Below, one piece after another: positions 1 to 7,289 of a stretch of DNA of 64,000 nt. Under the pieces are notes generated by a model that saw only the letters and a list, made by a program, of their open reading frames with translations, searched no databases and was not told the origin of the DNA. Position 1 is the first letter of the stretch. Each line of letters starts with the position of its first letter. A program made the translations under genes and the position numbers. Source of the stretch: Crocosphaera sp. (lineage in GTDB: Bacteria > Cyanobacteriota > Cyanobacteriia > Cyanobacteriales > Microcystaceae); contig NZ_JASJEB010000021.1 of NCBI RefSeq assembly GCF_030064895.1, positions 1 through 64,000 on the forward strand, written 5' to 3'.

Positions 1-148
1 CTGTTCCTCCTACCACATTAAAGTTCACCCGAGAATCATTGTCTAATTGACCATTACGGATGACTTCAATACGATAAAAAGAGGTATTATTTTCATCTAC
101 TGTATAGGAAACTGACCCAAATTCTACTGTGGGTTGATTATTGCTCAT
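1..148 (-). CDS. Calx-beta domain protein, N-terminal fragment (runs off the left edge)
   Basis: The frame reads MSNNQPTVEFGSVSYTVDEN and continues off the edge. This resembles the first strands of a Calx-beta domain, a calcium-binding fold repeated in large secreted or adhesive proteins. The ATG at 148-146 has no clear Shine-Dalgarno sequence. It lies only 6 bp from a miniature element (155-261), and the frame stays open for some codons into that element, so the true start may have been lost or displaced. The rest of the protein is outside the window. The Calx-beta call rests on about 49 residues. Confidence 0.6.
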   Translation of the reverse strand, partial: MSNNQPTVEFGSVSYTVDENNTSFYRIEVIRNGQLDNDSRVNFNVVGGT

Positions 149-154
149 GATAAA

Positions 155-261
155 TATAGCAGTCGCCAAAGCTATTAGGACATTTTTCTGTTCCCTGTTC
201 CCTGTTCCCTGTTCCCTTAAAATATAATTTATGTGTCCTAACTAGCCTGTCTATTGCTATA
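155..261 (+). mobile_element. Miniature TA-inserting element, copy 1 (with STRR core)
   Basis: It is bounded by TA on both sides, with termini TAGCA...TGCTA. It has subterminal TTAGGACATTTTT and TGTCCTAA blocks and a centre of about four tandem TGTTCCC heptamers. It is nearly the same length and sequence as copy 2 at 47380-47486 and in the same orientation. It has no coding capacity, so it is a MITE that would need a transposase elsewhere. The TA target duplication suggests an IS630/Tc1-type enzyme (inference). Confidence 0.85.
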
Positions 262-580
262 ACAGGTTAAATTTCAATAAAAATCAGTAGTCTTTATTTT
301 TGACTAAAAGATTATCAAAAATCCAAGCTAATTTAGGTTAAATAAAAGACTTGGAATGTTAGAAATCGCATAAATTAAAGCCAAGTAATTAGCAATTTAA
401 AATACATATTTTGTTTTAATTTATACTTTCTATTACTCAATGCAGCTTCATTGTAAATTGATAGACTAAAAAAAGGAATAGAAAAATCACTGAAATTATT
501 TTTTTAAAATAGGAAACACTGAGAAAAATCTAGTTAGATTTACTCAGTTATTTAACAATAGTATTAATAGGTGACGTACT
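262..580. other. Intergenic stretch without a recognised gene
   Basis: A+T-rich DNA between miniature element copy 1 and the end of the tnpB insertion sequence. I see no convincing ORF, RNA gene or long repeat here. Confidence 0.5.
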
Positions 581-581
581 C

Positions 582-631
582 CTACACTGACGCAAAGCGT
601 ACAGTGTAGGCTTCTCAAGATCACTCTTGAG
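582..631 (-). repeat. Two hairpins at the 3' end of tnpB (IS right end / omega-RNA side)
   Basis: Stem CTACACTG (582-589) pairs with CAGTGTAG (602-609). A second stem, CTCAAGA (614-620) with TCTTGAG (625-631), overlaps the tnpB stop. IS200/IS605-type elements end in hairpins, and TnpB guide (omega) RNAs come from this 3' side. The assignment to the element end is an inference from position. Confidence 0.5.
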
Positions 632-1877
632 TATTCCTAGATCGGCACTTATCTAGCCAGTCGCAGACTGACCCCGACAGATCGCCATTACTAGGCAGTT
701 TCCTTTCCGCAACGTCCATGCGTACTTCTTGAACTGAACCCAATCCTCGTTGCAAAAGAACTTCGGCCGCTGCATGATCTCTTGTGGTTTGATAATTACA
801 TTCAGGACAAATATGTTGGCGTTGGGATAACGGTTTTTTACCTGTGTGAGTCCCACAATTAGGACAAATTTGACTACTGTATTTGTGGTCAACTTGAGCA
901 AAAAACTTGTCTCGTTTCCAACAAACCCACTTTAATATTGTTCTGAATTGCCCAAAACCACCATCAAGCATTGACTTACCAAGAAATCCTTTAGCTGATA
1001 CTCGAAAGTCAATGTCTTCAACAAAGATCATGTCACCTTGGTCACACAATTGATGGGCAACTTGAAAGTGAAAGTTCTTACGAGAATTGGCTATTTTATG
1101 ATGAAGTTTAGCGACTTTAATTTGTGCTTTTTCCCAGTTTTTAGACCTTTTCTTTTTTCGGGATACTTTACGTTGCAGTGATTTCAACTTGCTTTGTAAA
1201 TCTCTGAAAAACTTAGAAGGTTTAACTGCAAAATTGTCGCTAGTAGTGAGAAAATTCTCAAGCCCAATGTCTACACCAAGTCCTCTCCCTTTCGGTAAAG
1301 GGTTAGGTATTTCCACATTAGATTGAACAGTTATTACAACGTACCACTTTGTCCCTCTAGCTCTTGATAATACCCTGACTTGTTTGATTACAAATCCTTC
1401 CGGAATAGGTCTATGAAGTTCAATTAAAACTGAGCCTATTTTGGGAAGCTTTATCTGATAGCCTGTTAATGGATTATCTTTAAATTGAGGAAACAAAAAT
1501 GAACGGAACTGTCCATATTTTTTAAACCTTGGAAAGCCAAAACCACGTTTTTTAAATGCTTCCCAAGTGTTGTGCATCCTTTTAACTACATCTTGAGTTA
1601 CTTGAGAATGAACTGCTTTAAACCAAAGATTTTCTTTTTTCCATTGAGTTAATCGACGTTTTTGTTCGAGGTAACTGGGAAATGGTAGATCGGCTGGCAC
1701 AATATATTCTTGCTTTAATGAACACCTATCAATAGGGCATTTTTGACCATTTAACCAAGTTTTTAAGTCTCGCAAACAACGATTATAAAGTCGTCTGCAA
1801 GTCTCCAACCAATCAAGCATTATTGCTTCTTGGTCAGCACTTGGATAAATTCGATAAGTCATGTTCATCGTTAGCAT
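621..1877 (-). CDS. tnpB: TnpB, RNA-guided nuclease of an IS200/IS605 (IS1341-type) element
   Basis: This is the transposon-encoded ancestor of Cas12 nucleases, guided by an omega RNA read from the element's 3' end. It has 418 residues, a full TnpB length. Visible motifs are RuvC-I GLGVDIGLENF (~res 205), RuvC-II FVEDIDF, a zinc ribbon CPNC...CPEC near residue 345, and RuvC-III TTRDHAAAEVLL. All catalytic acidic positions are therefore kept and the protein may be active. No Y1 transposase tnpA is beside it, so it is a solo-tnpB element. Start alternatives are the first Met (1877) or Met4 (1868); I cannot decide between them. Confidence 0.93.
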   Translation of the reverse strand: MLTMNMTYRIYPSADQEAIMLDWLETCRRLYNRCLRDLKTWLNGQKCPIDRCSLKQEYIVPADLPFPSYLEQKRRLTQWKKENLWFKAVHSQVTQDVVKRMHNTWEAFKKRGFGFPRFKKYGQFRSFLFPQFKDNPLTGYQIKLPKIGSVLIELHRPIPEGFVIKQVRVLSRARGTKWYVVITVQSNVEIPNPLPKGRGLGVDIGLENFLTTSDNFAVKPSKFFRDLQSKLKSLQRKVSRKKKRSKNWEKAQIKVAKLHHKIANSRKNFHFQVAHQLCDQGDMIFVEDIDFRVSAKGFLGKSMLDGGFGQFRTILKWVCWKRDKFFAQVDHKYSSQICPNCGTHTGKKPLSQRQHICPECNYQTTRDHAAAEVLLQRGLGSVQEVRMDVAERKLPSNGDLSGSVCDWLDKCRSRNTQE

Positions 1878-1883
1878 AAAACA

Positions 1884-1964
1884 ATTCTAGCACAACTTTA
1901 TAAATGCGCTAGAATTATCTCATGGGTGCTGCCCCGACTTTCATCCCACGCTCTCGTGCGTGGG
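1884..1964. repeat. Palindromes upstream of tnpB (IS left end)
   Basis: ATTCTAGC (1884-1891) pairs with GCTAGAAT (1908-1915). CCCACGC (1945-1951) pairs with GCGTGGG (1958-1964), followed by a T-rich run. Such hairpins mark the subterminal ends of IS200/IS605-type elements. The exact outer boundary cannot be fixed from one copy. Confidence 0.5.
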
Positions 1965-2151
1965 TGTTTTTGGGGAAAATACAGCGTGGGGCTTCCCGTT
2001 GGGTAAGCTAAAAAATTTTTCTGTGAAGGGAAAATAAGAAACTTATTAGTGCAAACACTAAAGATAGTTGAATTCTGGTTTTAACCTATTCTGTGACAAT
2101 ATTCTAGGTAATTTCTTCAGCTAGTGGCCTATCAGGATGTCACTATATTTG

Positions 2152-2760
2152 TCAGTCTAACTCTCGTCGTCCCTCCAATGCTCTTGCTAGAGTAACTTCA
2201 TCAGCATATTCCAAATCACCTCCCATAGGTAAACCAAAAGCAATACGAGTTACCTTTGTAAACGGTTTAAGCAGTTGAGCGATATATAGAGTAGTAGTTT
2301 CGCCTTCTACTGTGGGACTAATGGCCAAAATCACCTCTTTTACTCCTTCTTGACTCACCCGTCGCACTAGGGGTTGAATATAAAGTTGTTCCGGTCCAAT
2401 CCCATCCATCGGAGACATGACACCCCCTAAAACATGATATTTTCCCCTATATTCTCGGGTTTTTTCCAAAGCAATAACATCACGAGAATCTGCTACCACA
2501 CACACCGTTTGTGAGTCACGGTTCGGGTTGCGACAGATATCACAGATAGGTTGCTCAGAAAAATGAAAACAAACTTTACATAAACCCACTCGCTTCTTCG
2601 CATCAATTAAAGCTTTAGCGAGGGCTTGAATTTCGTTATCAGGACGTTTAAGAATATGTAAAGCCAGGCGTTGGGCTGTTTTTGGTCCAACCCCTGGCAA
2701 CCTTTGTAATTGTTCGATTAAGCGGGCTAAAGGAGGAGTATAAATAAGGGTTTTCTCCAA
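2152..2760 (-). CDS. recR: Recombination protein RecR
   Basis: RecR works with RecF/RecO to load RecA at single-strand gaps. Its 202 residues match the usual length. The N-terminal helix-hairpin-helix includes [17 protein letters not shown] four-cysteine zinc finger follows (CKVC...CDIC, res ~60-75), then a Toprim domain with [10 protein letters not shown]. The C-terminal part includes [13 protein letters not shown]. The gene lies about 100 bp downstream of, and on the same strand as, a conserved hypothetical gene. Confidence 0.97.
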   Translation of the reverse strand: MEKTLIYTPPLARLIEQLQRLPGVGPKTAQRLALHILKRPDNEIQALAKALIDAKKRVGLCKVCFHFSEQPICDICRNPNRDSQTVCVVADSRDVIALEKTREYRGKYHVLGGVMSPMDGIGPEQLYIQPLVRRVSQEGVKEVILAISPTVEGETTTLYIAQLLKPFTKVTRIAFGLPMGGDLEYADEVTLARALEGRRELD

Positions 2761-2785
2761 ATTTACAATAATAGGGTTAGAGAAC

Positions 2786-2824
2786 AGTTATCAATTAACA
2801 ATTAATAATTAATAATTAACAATT
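2786..2824. repeat. Short tandem TTAATAA/ACAATTA-type repeat
   Basis: Near-heptameric units of the type AATTAAC/AATTAAT repeat between recR and the next gene. They resemble the STRR repeats common in cyanobacterial intergenic DNA. No function is evident. Confidence 0.5.
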
Positions 2825-2860
2825 GAGAGATTGTTAATTGTCCATTGTTAAATTTAGGGT

Positions 2861-3652
2861 TTACTCATCCGATTCTTTCTTAGTAATCGTTGGTTTTTTC
2901 GGTTTATCTATTTTGTTAGGGGGTTTTTTATTGAATTTGGGAGGTGCTTGACCATCAACAGTTGCTTTAACAGGTTTTTTATATCGTGGAATTTTCTTGG
3001 TAGGAGGTTCCAAGTCCTTATCCCATCCCCAACAATTACGAGAAGGAATAAATTTAAAATTGCCTTGAACAAACCAACGGGGAGGTAAATCTTCCTTGGC
3101 TATTTTCGGGTTAAAGCGGAAGGGTTTAGCATCATCGTCTCGTCGCATCAAAACAGGAAGATGAGACGCTTTAAATTTGCCCTTGGGGTCATTAGCATTT
3201 TGATTACGATAGACAGAAATCACTGGCGTTCTGACTTGGGGTACAAACTGCCAAACCCCTCTAAATTTAAACATCCCTGGTTCTTCCTCCCACGGGTTTT
3301 CATCTTCCCAAGCAGCTACTTGAAAATAAATTTGAGGATCTTTACGAGGAATCATCAAACATTTGGGATAGACCCGTAAAAATAAGGTGTTATCAGGGTT
3401 AGCAGCCATTTGCTTGAGCCAAGCTTGATAGCGATAACCAGCAATAAATAATTTATAGCGTTTTCCCCCTAAACGGAGCAAAAAGTTCCCCTCTTGATCT
3501 TGTTCTGGCTTCCCTTTAAGGGTTCCAATCGCTTGAAAAAGAGTAGGGTTTTCCTCAACTTCGGGTTTAGGGGGTGAAGTTTCTTCGGATTCAACGGGTT
3601 GTGAGACCTCATTAGTGAGTTCTTCAGGGGCAGACATCTTGGCGTTTCCCAA
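2861..3652 (-). CDS. Conserved hypothetical cyanobacterial protein
   Basis: 263 residues, function not recognised. The N-terminal ~35 residues are acidic and Ser/Thr/Pro-rich. The centre (res ~40-190) looks like a folded beta-rich domain with many aromatic residues, such as FKFRGVWQFVPQVRTPVISV. The C-terminal ~50 residues are a Lys/Pro-rich, probably disordered tail. There is no signal peptide or membrane segment. The start may be Met1 or Met6 (MSAPEE). It precedes recR on the same strand with a 100-bp gap, so co-transcription is possible. Confidence 0.75.
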   Translation of the reverse strand: MGNAKMSAPEELTNEVSQPVESEETSPPKPEVEENPTLFQAIGTLKGKPEQDQEGNFLLRLGGKRYKLFIAGYRYQAWLKQMAANPDNTLFLRVYPKCLMIPRKDPQIYFQVAAWEDENPWEEEPGMFKFRGVWQFVPQVRTPVISVYRNQNANDPKGKFKASHLPVLMRRDDDAKPFRFNPKIAKEDLPPRWFVQGNFKFIPSRNCWGWDKDLEPPTKKIPRYKKPVKATVDGQAPPKFNKKPPNKIDKPKKPTITKKESDE

Positions 3653-3751
3653 TAGTTTTTGTGGTTTATCTGACTAAATTTATAGAATAGCATGGGATGT
3701 TAAACAGACTCCATCTAATATGAAAGATTCGGAAATTGAGGTAATTGATTT

Positions 3752-4897
3752 ATGTATTGTTTGGGATTGATGAGTGGCACTTCCGTAGATAGTATTGATG
3801 CAGCCTTAGTAAAAATTACGGGAAAAGAATTGGATTTAAAAATTGAACTGCTATCTGGGATTAATCATGATTATCCAGACAAACTGAGAGAAACTATTTT
3901 AGAAGTGGCAGGAGGAAAACCCCTATCAATGGAAGCTTATGCCAAATTAGATGAAGCAATTGCTTTTTGTTTTGTCGAAGCAGTCAATAAAATTAAGCAA
4001 GAACATCCTAATATAGAATTAATTGGCTCCCACGGACAAACCGTCTATCATCGTCCCCCAAGCAAAGAAAAAATAGGCTATACCCTACAATTAGGCCGGG
4101 GAGAAATTATTGCCAATTTAACAGGAGTGACTACCGTTAATAACTTTAGGGTCGCCGATATAGCAGCCAGTGGACAAGGTGCGCCTTTAGTCCCTAAAAT
4201 CGATGCTTATTTATTAAGCGATCGCCACAAACATCGTTGTGTACAAAATATTGGTGGGATTGGAAACGTCACCTACTTACCAGCAACAGAAAGAGAAAAT
4301 TGGCAAAAAGAGGTTATGGGCTGGGATACGGGGCCAGGTAATATGCTGATTGATTTAGCTGTACAAAAATTTAGCAACGGAGAAAAAACCTACGATAAAA
4401 ATGGTGAATGGGCAGCACAAGGAACGCCAAATTTAGAGTTAATTGAACAATGGTTAAAACAAGATTTTTTCCAGCAGCCTCCCCCCAAATCAACCGGTAG
4501 AGAATTATTTGGAGCAGACTATTTAGAAAAATGTTGGCAAGATGCACAGAAATATAACTTATCAGAAACAGATTTTTTAGCGACCTTAACCGATTTAACC
4601 GCCGCATCCATCGCCCATAATTATCAACAATTTATTAAACATCCCCTTGACGAAATTTTGTTATGTGGAGGAGGCTCTCGTAACCTACACTTAAAAAAGA
4701 GAATTCAAGCTCATTTTCCGGGGCAAACCGTGGTCAAAACCACCGATGAAGTGGGAATGAACAGCGATTTTAAAGAAGCGATCGCCTTCGCCATCTTGGC
4801 CTACTGGCGATACGTAAGTAGGCTTCCAGGAAATTTACCCCGGGTGACAGGAGCGAAACAAGAAAGATTACTAGGTGATATCCACGAGCCTCTCTAA
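3752..4897 (+). CDS. anmK: Anhydro-N-acetylmuramic acid kinase
   Basis: AnmK hydrolyses and phosphorylates 1,6-anhydro-MurNAc to MurNAc-6-phosphate in cell-wall recycling. Its 381 residues are a full family length. Family signatures visible are GLMSGTSVDSIDAAL at the N-terminus, GSHGQTVYHRP, QNIGGIGNVTYLP (phosphate-binding loop), GWDTGPGNMLID and LLCGGGSRN near the C-terminus. These fit the ASKHA sugar-kinase fold of the family. The gene is divergent from the preceding one. Confidence 0.96.
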   Translation: MYCLGLMSGTSVDSIDAALVKITGKELDLKIELLSGINHDYPDKLRETILEVAGGKPLSMEAYAKLDEAIAFCFVEAVNKIKQEHPNIELIGSHGQTVYHRPPSKEKIGYTLQLGRGEIIANLTGVTTVNNFRVADIAASGQGAPLVPKIDAYLLSDRHKHRCVQNIGGIGNVTYLPATERENWQKEVMGWDTGPGNMLIDLAVQKFSNGEKTYDKNGEWAAQGTPNLELIEQWLKQDFFQQPPPKSTGRELFGADYLEKCWQDAQKYNLSETDFLATLTDLTAASIAHNYQQFIKHPLDEILLCGGGSRNLHLKKRIQAHFPGQTVVKTTDEVGMNSDFKEAIAFAILAYWRYVSRLPGNLPRVTGAKQERLLGDIHEPL

Positions 4898-5115
4898 AAA
4901 ATATTGAGACTTGTTAGTTTTCTGTAAATTTAGGGAAATCTAAACTAGAGAAACCTAATAGTGACTAACTTTAGAGGATTGAATCAGAAAAATAATCTTT
5001 TCTGAACCTTAAAACCAAAAAAAGTTGCCCTTTTATTAGACTAATCAATTAACTTGATTTTTTTTACACCATAGGATCTCAAATTTTATCGTTAAGGAGA
5101 TGAAGGAGCGGTATT

Positions 5116-5559
5116 TTGGCTCATAGCTTTTTAATGGAAGCCGGACGCTGGACAATTGAGGGAAATTGGCTCGAACGCAATGAAATGCCCATACCCGTCA
5201 AAGGGAAAAGCATCGTGGCCTGGAGTAATGATAATTGGTTCACCATGGTAACAAAATTGGTATTTCCCCAAAGCGATCGCCCCGAAATTGCCTTTCAATA
5301 TCGAGGACACCTCAGTGGAGAAGAACGGGAATATACCTATGTTCTTCAACAAAGTGTCTTAGGAAAAGTAGAAGGAGAAGGATGGATCGGCCCTGACTCC
5401 ATTGTTCAACGCTATTGGGTATTAGGCGATCGCCAGCGACGTAGTGGCTTTGAAACCTTTTACCGCCTTAATAATAATACCTATCATTTTTCTGGTGGCC
5501 TACTGACTGGTCATTATCTGACTAGCACCATGGAAGCAATATTTGAACGTCAATTTTGA
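5116..5559 (+). CDS. Conserved hypothetical protein (TTG start)
   Basis: 147 residues, probably beta-rich and cytosolic, with no signal peptide or membrane helix. Function not recognised. The chosen TTG at 5116 sits behind AAGGAG and GGAG motifs at 5095-5109. The first in-frame ATG (5134) would remove six residues. It lies about 65 bp upstream of a protein kinase gene on the same strand and may be co-transcribed. The aromatic-rich single domain suggests a small beta-barrel, but that is a guess. Confidence 0.75.
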   Translation: MAHSFLMEAGRWTIEGNWLERNEMPIPVKGKSIVAWSNDNWFTMVTKLVFPQSDRPEIAFQYRGHLSGEEREYTYVLQQSVLGKVEGEGWIGPDSIVQRYWVLGDRQRRSGFETFYRLNNNTYHFSGGLLTGHYLTSTMEAIFERQF

Positions 5560-5623
5560 TGTTTATTTTCTCCTCTAAAACTTATTTTGTCTAACTCCTA
5601 TTACCATTAATGAACGAAGCATT

Positions 5624-7180
5624 ATGAATCCCCCAGTTACCATGAAAGAAACTCATCAACGTCGCTTATTGACTAACCGTTATCAACTGATCGATCTAGT
5701 TGGTAGTGGCGCGATGGGTCAGGTCTATCGTGCTGAAGATAAACTGCTTGGCGGTGTCACCGTTGCTGTTAAATTTTTGTCTCAAGCTTTGCTCAACAGT
5801 AAAATGCGCGATCGTTTTGAACGAGAGGCCACGGTTTCTGCTTTATTGGGGGAAAAAAGTAATCATATTGTGCGAGTACGAGATTATGGGGTAGATGAAA
5901 AAGAAATCCCCTTTTACGTCATGGAATTTCTCAAAGGGGAAAGTCTCAGCGAGGTTATTAAGTTTCGCCCCTTAGCTCTAGAAAGATTTTTAAAAATAGT
6001 CAGACAAATTTGTTTCGGTTTAGAATGCGCCCACAAAGGGATTATGTTTGAAGGGGAAATGTGTCCCATTATTCACCGAGATATCAAACCCAGTAATGTT
6101 TTAGTGGTTGATGATCCGGCCTTGGGAGAGTTAGTCAAAATTCTTGATTTTGGGATTGCTAAATTAATTCAGTCAGGGGAGGCACAAACCCAGTCATTTA
6201 TGGGAACTTTAGCCTATTGTTCCCCAGAACAAATAGAAGGTAAAGAACTCGATAGTCGTTCGGATATTTATAGTCTGGGGGTGATGATGTATGAAATGGT
6301 CACTGGAGAAATGCCCATTTTCCCAGAAAATTCCTCTTTTGGGGGTTGGTATGAAGCTCATCACTATGCCCAACCCAAAGCCATTCCGGCTAAATTCGGT
6401 CTTCCGTCAGACTTAGAAAGTTTGATTTTCCAATGTATGGCTAAAGCTCCTGGTGAGCGACCTCAAACCACCACAGATATTTTAAAGAAATTAGAACAAT
6501 TAGAATCGTCTCCAGTAGAATCAGAACAAGAAACTTTAGTTGCTCCTCCCAAACCTGCGGTGGATAAGTCCACTAGGCCCATTAAGTCTACTAAGCTCAC
6601 TTTTAGAAGAACTGCTCCTAAAGGGGATGATATTTGCTTAAAAATGACTTGGCCTGAGGACAAACCTCAACAAAAAATTGTTTTTCCTCACGTTATCCGC
6701 GCTTCTGAAAGGAATTTTGCCAGTCTTTGGGTGATGCTCAATGAAGAAGATATAGCCAATCGTCTTTCGAGTATTCGTTACAATCAATTTATTTTTATTA
6801 CCAATCCCCATCCCATGATTTTGTGGATCACTGTACTCTACCATCGTGAACGCGGGCCGAGATGGTTACCCTGTTATTTGGATCTCAAAAGTTCCTCTGG
6901 TCAACGGTTTGCTCGTTTATTGGGACAGTCGGGTTCCTATTGGATTTTGTTTTTTGCTCTGGAAAAAGGTAAGACCTGTCAGCACGTTTTAACTACCACT
7001 ATTGCTCCTGATCAATGTCAAAATTTACAACAATGGGCTGATAAAAGTCAACTTTTGCGAGGGGGTAAACCGCAAATTACTAAACGAATGTTAAAACAGG
7101 AATTTGAGAAGTTGAAACCCACTATTGAAAATAAGCTTAAAGCCGCTTATACTAGCTCTCGCAATGGCTCTAGTTTTTAG
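5624..7180 (+). CDS. Serine/threonine protein kinase with unknown C-terminal domain
   Basis: A Hanks-type kinase. Residues ~20-285 form the catalytic domain: glycine loop GSGAMGQVYRAEDK, VAVKF lysine, catalytic HRDIKPSN, DFGIAK magnesium loop, and SPEQ. All catalytic residues are present, so it should be active. A Pro/Ser linker follows. Residues ~330-518 form a conserved-looking domain that I do not recognise, with no membrane segment, so this is a soluble kinase. It shares a hairpin terminator region with convergent glgP. Confidence 0.92.
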   Translation: MNPPVTMKETHQRRLLTNRYQLIDLVGSGAMGQVYRAEDKLLGGVTVAVKFLSQALLNSKMRDRFEREATVSALLGEKSNHIVRVRDYGVDEKEIPFYVMEFLKGESLSEVIKFRPLALERFLKIVRQICFGLECAHKGIMFEGEMCPIIHRDIKPSNVLVVDDPALGELVKILDFGIAKLIQSGEAQTQSFMGTLAYCSPEQIEGKELDSRSDIYSLGVMMYEMVTGEMPIFPENSSFGGWYEAHHYAQPKAIPAKFGLPSDLESLIFQCMAKAPGERPQTTTDILKKLEQLESSPVESEQETLVAPPKPAVDKSTRPIKSTKLTFRRTAPKGDDICLKMTWPEDKPQQKIVFPHVIRASERNFASLWVMLNEEDIANRLSSIRYNQFIFITNPHPMILWITVLYHRERGPRWLPCYLDLKSSSGQRFARLLGQSGSYWILFFALEKGKTCQHVLTTTIAPDQCQNLQQWADKSQLLRGGKPQITKRMLKQEFEKLKPTIENKLKAAYTSSRNGSSF

Positions 7181-7230
7181 GAATTTTGATGCTTACAGTG
7201 GGTAGTTCATTCGATAAATTTTGCATAAAA

Positions 7231-7266
7231 AGAGGGTTAAGCATTTTTTCTTTGCCTAACCCTTCT
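7231..7266. terminator. Bidirectional hairpin between kinase gene and glgP
   Basis: Stem AGGGTTA (7233-7239) pairs with TAACCCT (7257-7263), with T/A tracts inside and beside it. It lies between convergent genes, so it probably ends both transcripts. Confidence 0.6.
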
Positions 7267-7289
7267 CAATAGAAAATCTATCCTAAATG

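Noticed and set aside
653..901. 82-codon ORF antisense or shadow to tnpB
   Set aside because: It lies within tnpB in another frame and repeats its zinc-ribbon region out of phase.
5270..5280. GCGATCGC octamers across the window as regulatory sites
   Set aside because: These are HIP1 sequences that occur genome-wide in cyanobacteria; useful for taxonomy, not local regulation.
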